61,754 nt of DNA from an uncultured Demequina sp. (GTDB taxonomy: Bacteria; Actinomycetota; Actinomycetes; Actinomycetales; Demequinaceae), in the NCBI GenBank assembly GCA_937925595.1, contig CALALQ010000189.1:1-61754 (forward strand). The letters are read 5' to 3'. Below are positions 1 to 7,846 of the stretch, piece by piece. The notes below the pieces were generated by a model. That model was given only the letters and a program-made list of their open reading frames with translations. It was not told where the DNA came from and ran no database searches. The first letter of the stretch is position 1; the number at the start of each line of letters is the position of its first letter. Both the position numbers and the translations under genes were made by a program.

Positions 1-1164
1 AAGCCGCGTCACGTCGAGACCCAGTGCCTCGCGGACAGCCACGGCAACGTCGCGGTGGTGTCCACTCGCGACTGCTCGCTCCAGCGTCGGCACCAGAAGC
101 TGGTTGAGGAGGCGCCCGCGCCGTTCCTCACGGACGAGCAGAACGAGCGCCTTGTCGAGGCATCCAAGGCGATCCTGCGCGAGGCCAAGTACGAAGGTGC
201 CGGCACGTGCGAGTTCCTCATCGGGGTCGACGGCACCATCAGCTTCCTTGAGGTGAATACCCGCCTGCAGGTGGAACATCCCGTCACTGAAGAGGTCACG
301 GGCGTCGACCTGGTGCGCGAGCAGTTCCGCATCGCGGCGGGTGAAGCGCTGTCCGAGATTCCCGCGGTGCGCGGCCACTCGATCGAGTTCCGCATCAATG
401 GCGAGGATCCCGCCGCGAACTTCATGCCTGCTCCAGGCACCATTCGCACGCTCAAGTTCCCCTCCGGACCCGGCGTTCGCGTGGATGCTGGAGTGGAGCA
501 GGGCGACACCGTGAGCGGCAACTTCGACTCGATGATCGCCAAGCTCATCGTCACGGGTGCCACTCGCGAGCAGGCCATCCAACGCGCCCGCCGCGCCCTC
601 ACAGAGCTCGAGATCGAGGGCATCCCCACGGTCGCGCCGTTCCACCGAGCGGTGCTCCAGGAGGATGCGTTCACCGCTCCCAACGGCGACTTCCGCGTCT
701 ACACGACGTGGATCGAGACGGAGTTCTCTGACACCGTTCGCAACCTTGGTGCCGCCGGCACTGCTGGCGAGTCCGCGGAGGAGATGGCCACCGAGCGCGT
801 GATCGTCGAGGTGGGAGGCAAGCGGCTCGAGGTGGTGCTTCCCGCAGCCCTCGCGGCCGCTGGACGTGCGCGGGCAGGGGGCCCGGCGCGCCGTTCCGGC
901 CGACGCTCTGGCGGGGCCGTGCGCACGGCCTCCGGAACCGCGCTGAGCTCGCCGATGCAGGGAACGATCGTCAAGGTCGCCGCCATGAACGGCGACGAGG
1001 TGGCCGAGGGCGACCTCATCGTGGTCCTTGAGGCCATGAAGATGGAGCAGCCGATCACGGCTCACCGCGCGGGATTCGTGCGCAACCTCGTGCTCGAGGT
1101 GGGTGCAGGAGTGAGCGCAGGAACGCTCATCTGCGACATCGAGGACGCCCCCATCCCGGAGTAA
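1..1164 (+). CDS. accA3: Acyl-CoA carboxylase alpha subunit (biotin carboxylase + BCCP), 5' truncated by window
   Basis: The visible 387 residues are the C-terminal part of a biotin carboxylase/biotin carboxyl carrier protein, which carboxylates biotin with ATP and bicarbonate and presents it to an acyl-CoA carboxyltransferase. The end of the ATP-grasp domain is seen in VNTRLQVEHPVTEEVTG, followed by the biotin carboxylase C-terminal domain, an Ala/Arg/Gly-rich linker (about 841-930) and the biotinyl domain. The biotin attachment motif EAMKMEQ has its lysine codon at 1039-1041. Actinobacterial AccA3/BccA proteins have this two-domain layout and serve acetyl- or propionyl-CoA carboxylases in fatty acid synthesis. 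The start and the first part of the ATP-grasp lie outside the window. The specific acyl-CoA substrate cannot be read from this subunit. Confidence 0.93.
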   Translation, partial: KPRHVETQCLADSHGNVAVVSTRDCSLQRRHQKLVEEAPAPFLTDEQNERLVEASKAILREAKYEGAGTCEFLIGVDGTISFLEVNTRLQVEHPVTEEVTGVDLVREQFRIAAGEALSEIPAVRGHSIEFRINGEDPAANFMPAPGTIRTLKFPSGPGVRVDAGVEQGDTVSGNFDSMIAKLIVTGATREQAIQRARRALTELEIEGIPTVAPFHRAVLQEDAFTAPNGDFRVYTTWIETEFSDTVRNLGAAGTAGESAEEMATERVIVEVGGKRLEVVLPAALAAAGRARAGGPARRSGRRSGGAVRTASGTALSSPMQGTIVKVAAMNGDEVAEGDLIVVLEAMKMEQPITAHRAGFVRNLVLEVGAGVSAGTLICDIEDAPIPE

Positions 1165-1272
1165 CGCCGCGCGCACGGCGCGTCGCAGGCACCGCACGCC
1201 CTGTCCCCATTCCGCCCCCGCGACGGCATGTGCCGTGCGGACGCAGGGTGGGGAGGGGTTGGGTGGGGCCCG

Positions 1273-2661
1273 TTAGGCCGGGTCTGTCATGTGGTGCAGG
1301 CGGCGGGCCGCTTCTGCCACCGTTCCGCTCAGCGACGGGTACACCGTGAACGAGGCCGCGATGTCGTCGACTGTGAGGTGGTGCGACACCGCGAGCGCGA
1401 GCGGCCAGATGTGCTCCGAGGCCCTCGTCCCCACGAACACCGCGCCCAGCACCTGGCCAGTAACCGTGTGGCCAAAGATCTTCACGAAGCCCTCGTCGAT
1501 GCCGAGCATCTTCGCGCGCGGATTGCGTCGCAGCTCCAGGCGAGACACCTGGTAGAAGATGCCACGCTCTTGCAGCTCGGCCTCGCTCGCGCCCACGGAC
1601 GCGATCTCGGGGGAGGTGAACACGTTCTGCGCCACGGTCTTCAGCTCAAGCGGCGTCACGGCATCGCCCAGCGCGTGGGCTATCGCGATGCGGCCCTGGG
1701 TGGCAGCGACCGACGCCAGGGGCAGGACGCCCGTGCAGTCACCGGCGGCGTAGATGCCGCGGGCAGAGGTGCGCGACACCTTGTCCACGCTCACGTAACC
1801 GCGAGCGTCCAACTCGACCCCAGCGTCGGCCAGTCCGACGCCAGAGGTGTTGGGAACCGAGCCCACGGCCATGAGGCAATGCGAGCCCTCGACAACCCTG
1901 CCGTCCTCAAGGAAGACCACGACGGAATCGCCCTGGTTGACCACCTTGGACGCCCTGGCGCGCCCAAGTACCTCCATGCCGCGGCGCGCGAAAGTCTCGG
2001 TGATGAGCGCGGAGGCCTCGGGATCCTGCGTGGACAGCACGCGGTCGCCGGAGGAGACCAGGGTCACCTGCGAGCCGAGCAGGTTGTAGGCGCCCGCGAA
2101 CTCGGCACCCGTGACACCGGAGCCGACCACAATGAGGTGCTCGGGCAGCGTCGTCAGGTCGTACAGCTGGGTCCATGTGAGGATGCGCTCGCCGTCGGGC
2201 TCCGCTCCCGGGATGATGCGTGGCGAGGCACCAAGGGCAAGCAGGATCGCGTCGGCTTCGAACTCGTCGTCAGCGGTCACGACGCGGCTCGACGAGACCA
2301 GCCGACCCTCGCCCTGCACCACGTTGATGTCGTTCTTCGCCATGCGCAGCGAGATGTCGTGCGACTGCTTGAGCACGAGCTTGCGGATGCGCTCGTTCAC
2401 GGCGGCCATGTCGACGCGGGATCGCAGACGATCGGCGGTGCCGTCGGAATCGGCGATGCCCAGCTCGGGGGCACGGCCTGCGATGGTCAGCCACTCCGCG
2501 GTAGCGATGACTGTCTTGGACGGAACTACGTCGGTGAGGACGGCATTGCCGCCAAGGCCCTGACGCTCGATGAGCGTCACCTCGGCTCCTGCCTTGCGGG
2601 CGACGATTGCCGCCTCATAGCCGCCAGGTCCTCCCCCGACGATCACTACGCGTGAGGTCAT
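1273..2661 (-). CDS. lpdA: NAD(P)H:quinone reductase of the LpdA type (flavoprotein disulfide reductase family without redox cysteines)
   Basis: The 462-residue protein starts at an ATG giving MTSRVVIVGGGPGGYEAA, an FAD-binding Rossmann motif. A second nucleotide-binding motif (VVGSGVTGAEFAGAY) follows, then the FAD motif GIYAAGDCTG and a C-terminal dimerisation domain. The place where dihydrolipoamide dehydrogenases carry the CxxxxC redox disulfide reads GGNAVLTDVVPSK, so both cysteines are replaced (Ala40 and Val45). This matches M. tuberculosis LpdA (Rv3303c), known as a quinone reductase rather than a lipoamide dehydrogenase. The ORF runs upstream of this ATG, but the extension overlaps the divergent punA start and lacks family similarity. 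Quinone reductase activity is inferred from the family; the cysteine loss is seen directly. Confidence 0.88.
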   Translation of the reverse strand: MTSRVVIVGGGPGGYEAAIVARKAGAEVTLIERQGLGGNAVLTDVVPSKTVIATAEWLTIAGRAPELGIADSDGTADRLRSRVDMAAVNERIRKLVLKQSHDISLRMAKNDINVVQGEGRLVSSSRVVTADDEFEADAILLALGASPRIIPGAEPDGERILTWTQLYDLTTLPEHLIVVGSGVTGAEFAGAYNLLGSQVTLVSSGDRVLSTQDPEASALITETFARRGMEVLGRARASKVVNQGDSVVVFLEDGRVVEGSHCLMAVGSVPNTSGVGLADAGVELDARGYVSVDKVSRTSARGIYAAGDCTGVLPLASVAATQGRIAIAHALGDAVTPLELKTVAQNVFTSPEIASVGASEAELQERGIFYQVSRLELRRNPRAKMLGIDEGFVKIFGHTVTGQVLGAVFVGTRASEHIWPLALAVSHHLTVDDIAASFTVYPSLSGTVAEAARRLHHMTDPA

Positions 2662-2719
2662 ATGTCCATTGTCGCTGACGCGGCGGCACCTGTGTTCCCG
2701 CCGGGCTACTGTTGATGAC

Positions 2720-3520
2720 ATGGAAACCGCCCTCAACGCCGCGGCGGAGGCCGCAGCAGTCCTTGCCGCCAAGACCGGCGTGGACCATCACGACATTGCG
2801 CTGATCCTGGGTTCCGGCTGGGGTGGGGCCGCTGACCTGATCGGCGAGGAGATCGCCTCCGTAGAGGCCTCGGAGATCCCTGGCTATGACGCCCACGCCG
2901 TCGCCGGGCACTCGTCCGCGATGCGCTCCCTGCGCACGAAAGACGGCCGCAGCGTGCTCGTCCTGGGTGCCCGCCAGCACTTCTATCAGACCCGCGACGC
3001 CATCAAGGTGGCGCACGGCGTGCGCATGGCGGCCGCCGCCGGCTGCCGCAACCTCGTGGTGACGAACGGCTGCGGCTCCACGCGACCCGAGGTGGGCCCC
3101 GGTTCGGTGGTCCTCATCGCCGACCACATCAATTACACCGGCACCACGCCGCTCGAGGGCGCAACCTTCGTCGACCTCACCACGGCGTACTCGCAGCGCC
3201 TTCGCGACCTCGCGCATGAGGTGGACCCCACGCTTCCAGAGGGCGTCTACATCCAGTTCACAGGCCCGCAGTATGAGACCCCGTCAGAGGTGCGCATGGC
3301 CGGGATCTGGGGCGCGAATCTCATCGGCATGTCCACGGCACTCGAGGTGATCGCGGCGCGCGAGCGCGGCATGGAGGTGCTGGGCCTGTCGCTCGTCACC
3401 AACCTCGCGGCGGGAATCGGCGGCTCCGAGCTGCACCACGGCGAAGTGCTCGACGTGGGCCGAGAGTCCGGCCCGCGCATCTCTCGCCTGCTCGCTGACA
3501 TCGTGGCGCGACTGCCATGA
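2720..3520 (+). CDS. punA: Purine-nucleoside phosphorylase (trimeric, PNP/MTAP family)
   Basis: The 266-residue protein phosphorolyses inosine, guanosine or their deoxy forms to base plus (deoxy)ribose-1-phosphate. It has the phosphate-binding ILGSGWGG loop near residue 29, the GHSSAMR and RQHFYQ segments, VVTNGCGSTRPEVGPGSVV, and the purine-site stretch IGMSTALEVIAARERGMEVLGLSLVTNLA. Length is normal for the trimeric class. The ATG at 2720 is chosen because it gives the standard N terminus. The stop overlaps the start of the next gene (ATGA), so the two are probably translationally coupled, which ties the sugar-1-phosphate product to the mutase that follows. M. tuberculosis has the same pair (Rv3307-Rv3308). 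Confidence 0.93.
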   Translation: METALNAAAEAAAVLAAKTGVDHHDIALILGSGWGGAADLIGEEIASVEASEIPGYDAHAVAGHSSAMRSLRTKDGRSVLVLGARQHFYQTRDAIKVAHGVRMAAAAGCRNLVVTNGCGSTRPEVGPGSVVLIADHINYTGTTPLEGATFVDLTTAYSQRLRDLAHEVDPTLPEGVYIQFTGPQYETPSEVRMAGIWGANLIGMSTALEVIAARERGMEVLGLSLVTNLAAGIGGSELHHGEVLDVGRESGPRISRLLADIVARLP

Positions 3521-5214
3521 GTTCCCTCACAGACACTGCCCGACGCTGGGTCGCCGATGACCCGGACGGCGCCACTCGCGCTGAGCTTGAGCGGGTGATC
3601 GCCGCCGCGGAGAGCGGCGACGAGGAGGCGGCGGCCGACCTCGCGGATCGCTTCGCGGGGACTCTCGAGTTCGGCACCGCGGGACTGCGCGGCAAGGTGG
3701 GCGCAGGCTCCAACCGCATGAACCGTGCCGTGGTGATCCGCGCCGCGGCCGGTGTCGCGCGGTATCTCAGCGACAGCGTCGGGCAGTCTGTCGTGGCTAT
3801 TGGCTACGACGGTCGCCATGGTTCGATCGACTTCGCTACGGACACTGCCGCCGTCATGGTCGCCGCCGGGCACCGCGCGCTGCTGATGCCGCGCATGCTC
3901 CCCACCCCCGTGCTGGCCTACGCGACGAGAGCGCTGAATGCAGACGCGGGCATCATGGTGACCGCCTCGCACAACCCGCCCCAGGACAACGGCTACAAGG
4001 TCTACCTGGGAGGACGCGCCGTCACGGACTCTGGCCAGGGCGCGCAGATCGTGCCGCCGTATGACGCCGAGATCGCGTCGCGCATCGCCGCCGTGCCCTC
4101 GGTTCTCGAGGTGCCACGCGCGGACAGCGGTTGGGAGACCATCCCCGATTCGCTCGTGGACGACTACGTCCGCACCGCCGCGAGCGCCGCCGGCCCGGAC
4201 CCCGACGGCCGCCGCGCGAACACCCGCATCGTCATCACGAGCCTCCATGGCGTGGGCTCCGAGTGCATGCAGCGCGCGCTCAGGGAGGCCGGTTTCACGG
4301 ACATCCACGAGGTCGCAGAGCAGGCCGTTCCCGATCCCGACTTCCCCACCGTCGCGTTCCCCAATCCGGAGGAGAAGGGCGCGATCGACCTCTCGCTTGA
4401 GCTCGCGCGGCGAGTGGGTGCCGATGTGGTCATCGCCAACGACCCCGACGCGGACCGCTGCGCCGTCGCCACCGTCATCGACGGCGAGTGGCGCATGCTT
4501 CACGGCGACGTCACGGGTTCACTGCTTGGCGAACTCATCGCTCGCCACCGCGCTCGCCTGCGCATGGCTCCCGGATCGCAGGTGTTCGCCAACTCGATTG
4601 TGTCCTCGAGGCAGCTCAAGGCGATCGCGGAGCGCCACGGCCACTCCCATGTGAACACGCTCACGGGCTTCAAGTGGCTGTCCCGTGTTCCTGGGCTCGT
4701 CTTCGGCTACGAGGAGGCGCTCGGCTACTGCGTGGATCCGAGCAGCGTGCGCGACAAGGACGGCATCAGCGCTGGCACCCTCATGGCCACGTTCGTTGCC
4801 GACCTCAAGGCGGAGGGCCGCACGCTCGCCGACGCTGTCGACGACCTCGCTCGCGACTACGGCGTGTACCTCACTCACCAGGTGTCCGTGCGCTACAGCG
4901 ACCTCGCGGAGATCCCTGCGACCATGGCGCGGCTGCTCGCGAACCCTCCCGCTTCCCTTGCCAATGCGCCCGTCACCGCCACTGACGACATGAACGAGGG
5001 GTTCGCGGGTCTGCTGCCCACGTCAGGACTGCATCTCGCAACGAGCTCCGGCGCGAGAGTCATCATTCGACCCTCGGGCACCGAGCCCAAGGTCAAGGCG
5101 TACCTCGAGGTGATCAAGCCCGTCGAGGGCGACGACATCGCTGCAGCGCGCGCCGCAGCCACCGAGGAGATGGCGCTCTTGGAGGCCGACGTTCGGGCCG
5201 CGTTGGGCGTCTAG
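3517..5214 (+). CDS. pmmB: Phospho-sugar mutase (alpha-D-phosphohexomutase superfamily), probable phosphopentomutase/phosphoglucomutase
   Basis: This 565-residue protein has the four-domain phosphohexomutase layout. The phosphoserine loop TASHNPPQDNGYKVY has Ser151 as the catalytic residue, the metal loop is DPDADR (309-314), the sugar-recognition loop is GYEEALGY, and the C-terminal phosphate-binding loop is RPSGTEPKVK. It is longer than GlmM/ManB-type enzymes (about 450 residues) and resembles the PGM2/PmmB group, some members of which act on pentose phosphates. It overlaps punA by 4 bases, and no deoB-type phosphopentomutase is present among the nucleoside genes. I infer that it converts (deoxy)ribose-1-phosphate to the 5-phosphate for DeoC; hexose activity is also possible. 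Confidence 0.87.
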   Translation: MSSLTDTARRWVADDPDGATRAELERVIAAAESGDEEAAADLADRFAGTLEFGTAGLRGKVGAGSNRMNRAVVIRAAAGVARYLSDSVGQSVVAIGYDGRHGSIDFATDTAAVMVAAGHRALLMPRMLPTPVLAYATRALNADAGIMVTASHNPPQDNGYKVYLGGRAVTDSGQGAQIVPPYDAEIASRIAAVPSVLEVPRADSGWETIPDSLVDDYVRTAASAAGPDPDGRRANTRIVITSLHGVGSECMQRALREAGFTDIHEVAEQAVPDPDFPTVAFPNPEEKGAIDLSLELARRVGADVVIANDPDADRCAVATVIDGEWRMLHGDVTGSLLGELIARHRARLRMAPGSQVFANSIVSSRQLKAIAERHGHSHVNTLTGFKWLSRVPGLVFGYEEALGYCVDPSSVRDKDGISAGTLMATFVADLKAEGRTLADAVDDLARDYGVYLTHQVSVRYSDLAEIPATMARLLANPPASLANAPVTATDDMNEGFAGLLPTSGLHLATSSGARVIIRPSGTEPKVKAYLEVIKPVEGDDIAAARAAATEEMALLEADVRAALGV

Positions 5215-5247
5215 CCGCGAGAGGTCTGCGGCCCAGAAGTCTGTGGC

Positions 5248-5934
5248 CTAGTAGCCGTCGCCGCCCGTCTCAGTGACGACGCCGTCGAGACCGTCGAGCA
5301 CCGCTCGCGTCCCGCTCAGCCCCAGTCGAGTGGCGCCGGCGTTGATCATGGCGAGCGCAGCGTCGGCCGTGCGAATGCCTCCCGAGGCTTTGATGCCAAG
5401 GCGACCGCCAACGGTCTTGGCCATGAGTTCCACCGCGTGCACCGACGCACCGCCCGAGGGGTGGAAGCCCGTAGAGGTCTTCACGAACTGGGCGCCGGCA
5501 GCCTCTGCGGCGCGGCACGCGCCCACGATCTGCTCGTCCGTCAGGGCAGCGCTCTCGATGATCACCTTGAGCAGGGCCTTGGGATCCATGGCGTTGCGCA
5601 CGGCGGCGATGTCCGCCTCCACCGCGGCGAAGTCGCCCGCGATGGCCGCGCCGATGTCGATGACCATGTCCACCTCGTCAGCGCCGTCGGCAACGGACTG
5701 CGCCGCCTCCGCGGCCTTGATCGAGCTGTGGTGCTTGCCAGAGGGGAAGCCGCACACGGTCGCGACGGCAAGGCCCTCGGGGACCGTCACGGGCAGCATC
5801 GAGGGCGAGACGCAGATCGAGAACACCCCAAGCGACGCGGCCTCCGCGATGAGCGCCTCGACCTCCGCCGGAGTGCCTTCTGGCTTGAGGAAGGTGTGGT
5901 CAACGTACCGGGCAAGTTCATCGCGAGTGAGCAT
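5248..5934 (-). CDS. deoC: Deoxyribose-phosphate aldolase
   Basis: The 228-residue class I aldolase splits 2-deoxyribose-5-phosphate into acetaldehyde and glyceraldehyde-3-phosphate, the last step of deoxynucleoside breakdown. The Schiff-base lysine is Lys152 in FVKTSTGF. The proton-relay lysine is Lys182 in IKASGGIRT, and the acidic segment EVDMVIDIG precedes them. Length is typical of bacterial DeoC. It is convergent with pmmB (33 bp apart) and divergent from the guanidinium exporter gene. With punA, pmmB, deoA, cdd and add it completes a catabolic route within 13 kb. Confidence 0.95.
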   Translation of the reverse strand: MLTRDELARYVDHTFLKPEGTPAEVEALIAEAASLGVFSICVSPSMLPVTVPEGLAVATVCGFPSGKHHSSIKAAEAAQSVADGADEVDMVIDIGAAIAGDFAAVEADIAAVRNAMDPKALLKVIIESAALTDEQIVGACRAAEAAGAQFVKTSTGFHPSGGASVHAVELMAKTVGGRLGIKASGGIRTADAALAMINAGATRLGLSGTRAVLDGLDGVVTETGGDGY

Positions 5935-6013
5935 GTCTCCACCCTACGCCGAGCCAGCTTGCCCTTCTCACTGGGGCGTGCGACCATCGAGGTGCAGCCC
6001 CAATCTGGGGCGC

Positions 6014-6054
6014 CCGGACGAGTGCGACGTACCCGGCCCACGACAAGACGACGC
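6014..6054 (+). promoter_or_regulatory. Guanidine-III riboswitch (ykkC-III class) upstream of the guanidinium exporter
   Basis: The 41-nt segment resembles the guanidine-III riboswitch of Thermobifida fusca as I recall it. Shared blocks are CCGGACGAG (6014-6022), TGCG, ACGTACCCGG (6027-6036) and ACAAGACGACGC (6043-6054). CCGG at 6014-6017 can pair with CCGG at 6033-6036. GCGACGT (6024-6030) can pair with ACGACGC (6048-6054) to form the pseudoknot helix, with one A-A mismatch (6027/6051). The 3' strand ends directly before the Shine-Dalgarno sequence TAAGGAG (6056-6062), which suggests translational control. The downstream gene encodes a Gdx/SugE protein, the expected target of this riboswitch class. 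Confidence 0.88.
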
Positions 6055-6068
6055 TTAAGGAGTCTGTC

Positions 6069-6383
6069 GTGGCGTGGATAGTTCTGATCGCCTCAGGAAT
6101 GCTCGAAGCAGTCTGGGCCACCGCCCTTGGCAAGATGCAGGGCTTCAGCCGTCTCGCACCCCTCGTGGTGTTCGTCGTGGCGCTCACCTTGTCGATGGTT
6201 GGCCTTGGCTACGCGATGCGCACTCTGCCCGTGGGCACGGCCTACGCCATCTGGGTGGGCATCGGCGCCGTTCTCACGGTGGGCATTGCGATGGCCACCG
6301 GCGCGGAGCCGGTGAGCCTTGTGCGCATCGCGCTCATCCTCGGGATCGTCGCGTGCGTCGTGGGCCTCAAGTTGACCCACTGA
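6069..6383 (+). CDS. gdx: Guanidinium exporter Gdx/SugE, small multidrug resistance family
   Basis: The 104-residue protein has four hydrophobic helices and the SMR signature. The proton/substrate-coupling glutamate is Glu13 in ASGMLEAVWA, and the second and third helices include the Gdx-type blocks HGF-like QGFSRL and LPVGTAYAIWVGIGAV. These mark the SugE/Gdx subgroup, which exports guanidinium in exchange for protons, rather than the EmrE polyaromatic-cation group. The start is GTG at 6069, placed 6 bases after AAGGAG. The guanidine-III riboswitch ends 14 bases upstream. It works as an antiparallel homodimer in family members; no paired second SMR gene is nearby. Confidence 0.92.
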   Translation: MAWIVLIASGMLEAVWATALGKMQGFSRLAPLVVFVVALTLSMVGLGYAMRTLPVGTAYAIWVGIGAVLTVGIAMATGAEPVSLVRIALILGIVACVVGLKLTH

Positions 6384-6386
6384 GGA

Positions 6387-7454
6387 CTACTGGTCCTCGT
6401 ACGCCTCGAACACAAGCTCCGCGATCTCCGCGCGCTCGTCGTAGGGAAGGAAGGCGGACCATGCGGCCGTAAGGGTCGCCTGGGCGAAGTCCTCCTTGGT
6501 CCAGCCAGCCTCCGCGAGCGCAGCGAACTCCCCGGACATCGACACACCGGACACGAGCCGGTTGTCGGTGTTCACCGTGACGGCGAAGCCCAGGTCGCGC
6601 AGCCCGTGAATGGGGTGCTCGGCGATGGACTTCGCGGCGGCCGTGTGGACGTTTGAGGTGGGGCTGCACTCCAGGGTGATCTGCCAGTCGAGAGCATGCT
6701 GAGCCACGGTGCCGAGCACGGGCTCGTCGGTGCCGAAGCCCTCGATGTCCTCCCAGATGCGCACGCCGTGGCCCAGTCGGTGAGCGGAGCCCAAGCCGAG
6801 CGCCTCCGCGCAGCTGTCCACACCGTCGGCCTCACCGGCGTGAATGGTGACCGGGAAGAGCTCGTCGCGCAGCAGGGCAAACGCGTCGCGGTGCTTGGAG
6901 GGCGGGAAGCCGAACTCGGGGCCTGCGATGTCGAAGCCCACGCAGTTGACGCCGCGGTTGGCGAGCGCGAGCCGGGCGATCTCCAGCGAGCGGTCAAGGT
7001 GGCGCATCGCGCACAGCAGGGCGCTCGCGCGGATCACGAGACCCTCCTCGAGCGCCTCGGTCACCCCCTCTTCGATTCCGGCCTGCACGGCCTCGACCAC
7101 CTGCTGCAGCGTGAGCCCTCCCTCAAGGTGCTGCTCGGGCGCGTAGCGCAGCTCGGCATAGATCACGCCATCACGAGCCAGGTCGATGACGGCCTCCCGT
7201 GCCACGCGGCGCAGATTCGCCTCCGACTGCATCACGGCGGTCGTGTGCGCGAAGGCCTCGAGGTAGCGCACCAGGTCGCCGGAGTTCGCGTTGTCGACGA
7301 AGATCGCCTGCAGCTGCCCGGGATCCGTCGAGGGCAGCTCGTGCTCAATCTCGGCGGCGAGTTCGATGAGCGTCGATGGGCGCAGTCCGCCGTCGAGGTG
7401 GTCGTGAAGCAGAACCTTGGGCAGGGAGACGATCTCGTCGTGGGTGAGGGTCAT
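6387..7454 (-). CDS. add: Adenosine deaminase
   Basis: This 355-residue metal-dependent hydrolase converts adenosine or deoxyadenosine to inosine or deoxyinosine, substrates for PunA. Zinc ligands are in the N-terminal HDHLDGG (His17, His19), IHAGEADG carries the third histidine and the catalytic glutamate, and NTDNR supplies the final aspartate. SAHRLGHGVR carries the further active-site histidine. Length is normal. It is convergent with gdx, with only 3 bases between stops, and divergent from the DUF2200 gene. M. tuberculosis also has add beside deoA and cdd. Confidence 0.95.
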   Translation of the reverse strand: MTLTHDEIVSLPKVLLHDHLDGGLRPSTLIELAAEIEHELPSTDPGQLQAIFVDNANSGDLVRYLEAFAHTTAVMQSEANLRRVAREAVIDLARDGVIYAELRYAPEQHLEGGLTLQQVVEAVQAGIEEGVTEALEEGLVIRASALLCAMRHLDRSLEIARLALANRGVNCVGFDIAGPEFGFPPSKHRDAFALLRDELFPVTIHAGEADGVDSCAEALGLGSAHRLGHGVRIWEDIEGFGTDEPVLGTVAQHALDWQITLECSPTSNVHTAAAKSIAEHPIHGLRDLGFAVTVNTDNRLVSGVSMSGEFAALAEAGWTKEDFAQATLTAAWSAFLPYDERAEIAELVFEAYEDQ

Positions 7455-7489
7455 GTACCAAGGCTACGCGCCAGGGATAACCTTGGCGC

Positions 7490-7846
7490 ATGGCAGGCAA
7501 CGTCGACCGGGTCGCGAAGATGGCCTTCTCCAAGGTGTATCCGCTGTACATCGAGAAAGTCGAGCGCAAGGGCCGCGCCAAGGAAGACGTCGATGCGGTC
7601 ATCGAGTGGCTCACTGGCTACGGCGAGGCGGACCTTGAGCGCATCCTGAGCGACGACACCACGTTCTCCGACTTCTTCGCCGGCGCTCAACTCAATCCCA
7701 ATGTGTCCAAGATCACGGGTGTGATCTGCGGAGTGCGGGTCGAAGAGATCGAGGATCCGCTCATGCAGCAGATCCGCTACCTGGACAAACTGGTCGATGA
7801 GGTTGCTCGCGGCAAGGCGATGGAGAAGGTGCTGCGCGAGGCCTAA
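7490..7846 (+). CDS. DUF2200 family protein
   Basis: The 118-residue soluble protein matches the DUF2200 pattern as I know it: a short N terminus (VDRVAKMAFSKVYPLYIEKVERKGR), a helical middle with VIEWLTGY, and a C-terminal block ITGVICGVRVEEIEDPLMQQIRYLDKLVDE. Members are small, widespread in bacteria and of unknown function, possibly DNA-binding by analogy with related uncharacterised families. No catalytic motif or membrane segment is visible. It is divergent from add (35 bp apart), and its stop overlaps the stop of the convergent peptidase-like gene by 4 bases. Confidence 0.8.
   Translation: MAGNVDRVAKMAFSKVYPLYIEKVERKGRAKEDVDAVIEWLTGYGEADLERILSDDTTFSDFFAGAQLNPNVSKITGVICGVRVEEIEDPLMQQIRYLDKLVDEVARGKAMEKVLREA

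Noticed and set aside
1165..1272. Terminator between the carboxylase gene and lpdA
   Set aside because: A palindrome ACGGCA-TG-TGCCGT is present, but its loop is too small and no U-run follows, so I did not list it.
1228..2655. Forward open frame of 475 codons over lpdA
   Set aside because: Composition is His/Arg/Gly-rich without domains; lpdA on the minus strand has full flavoprotein motifs.
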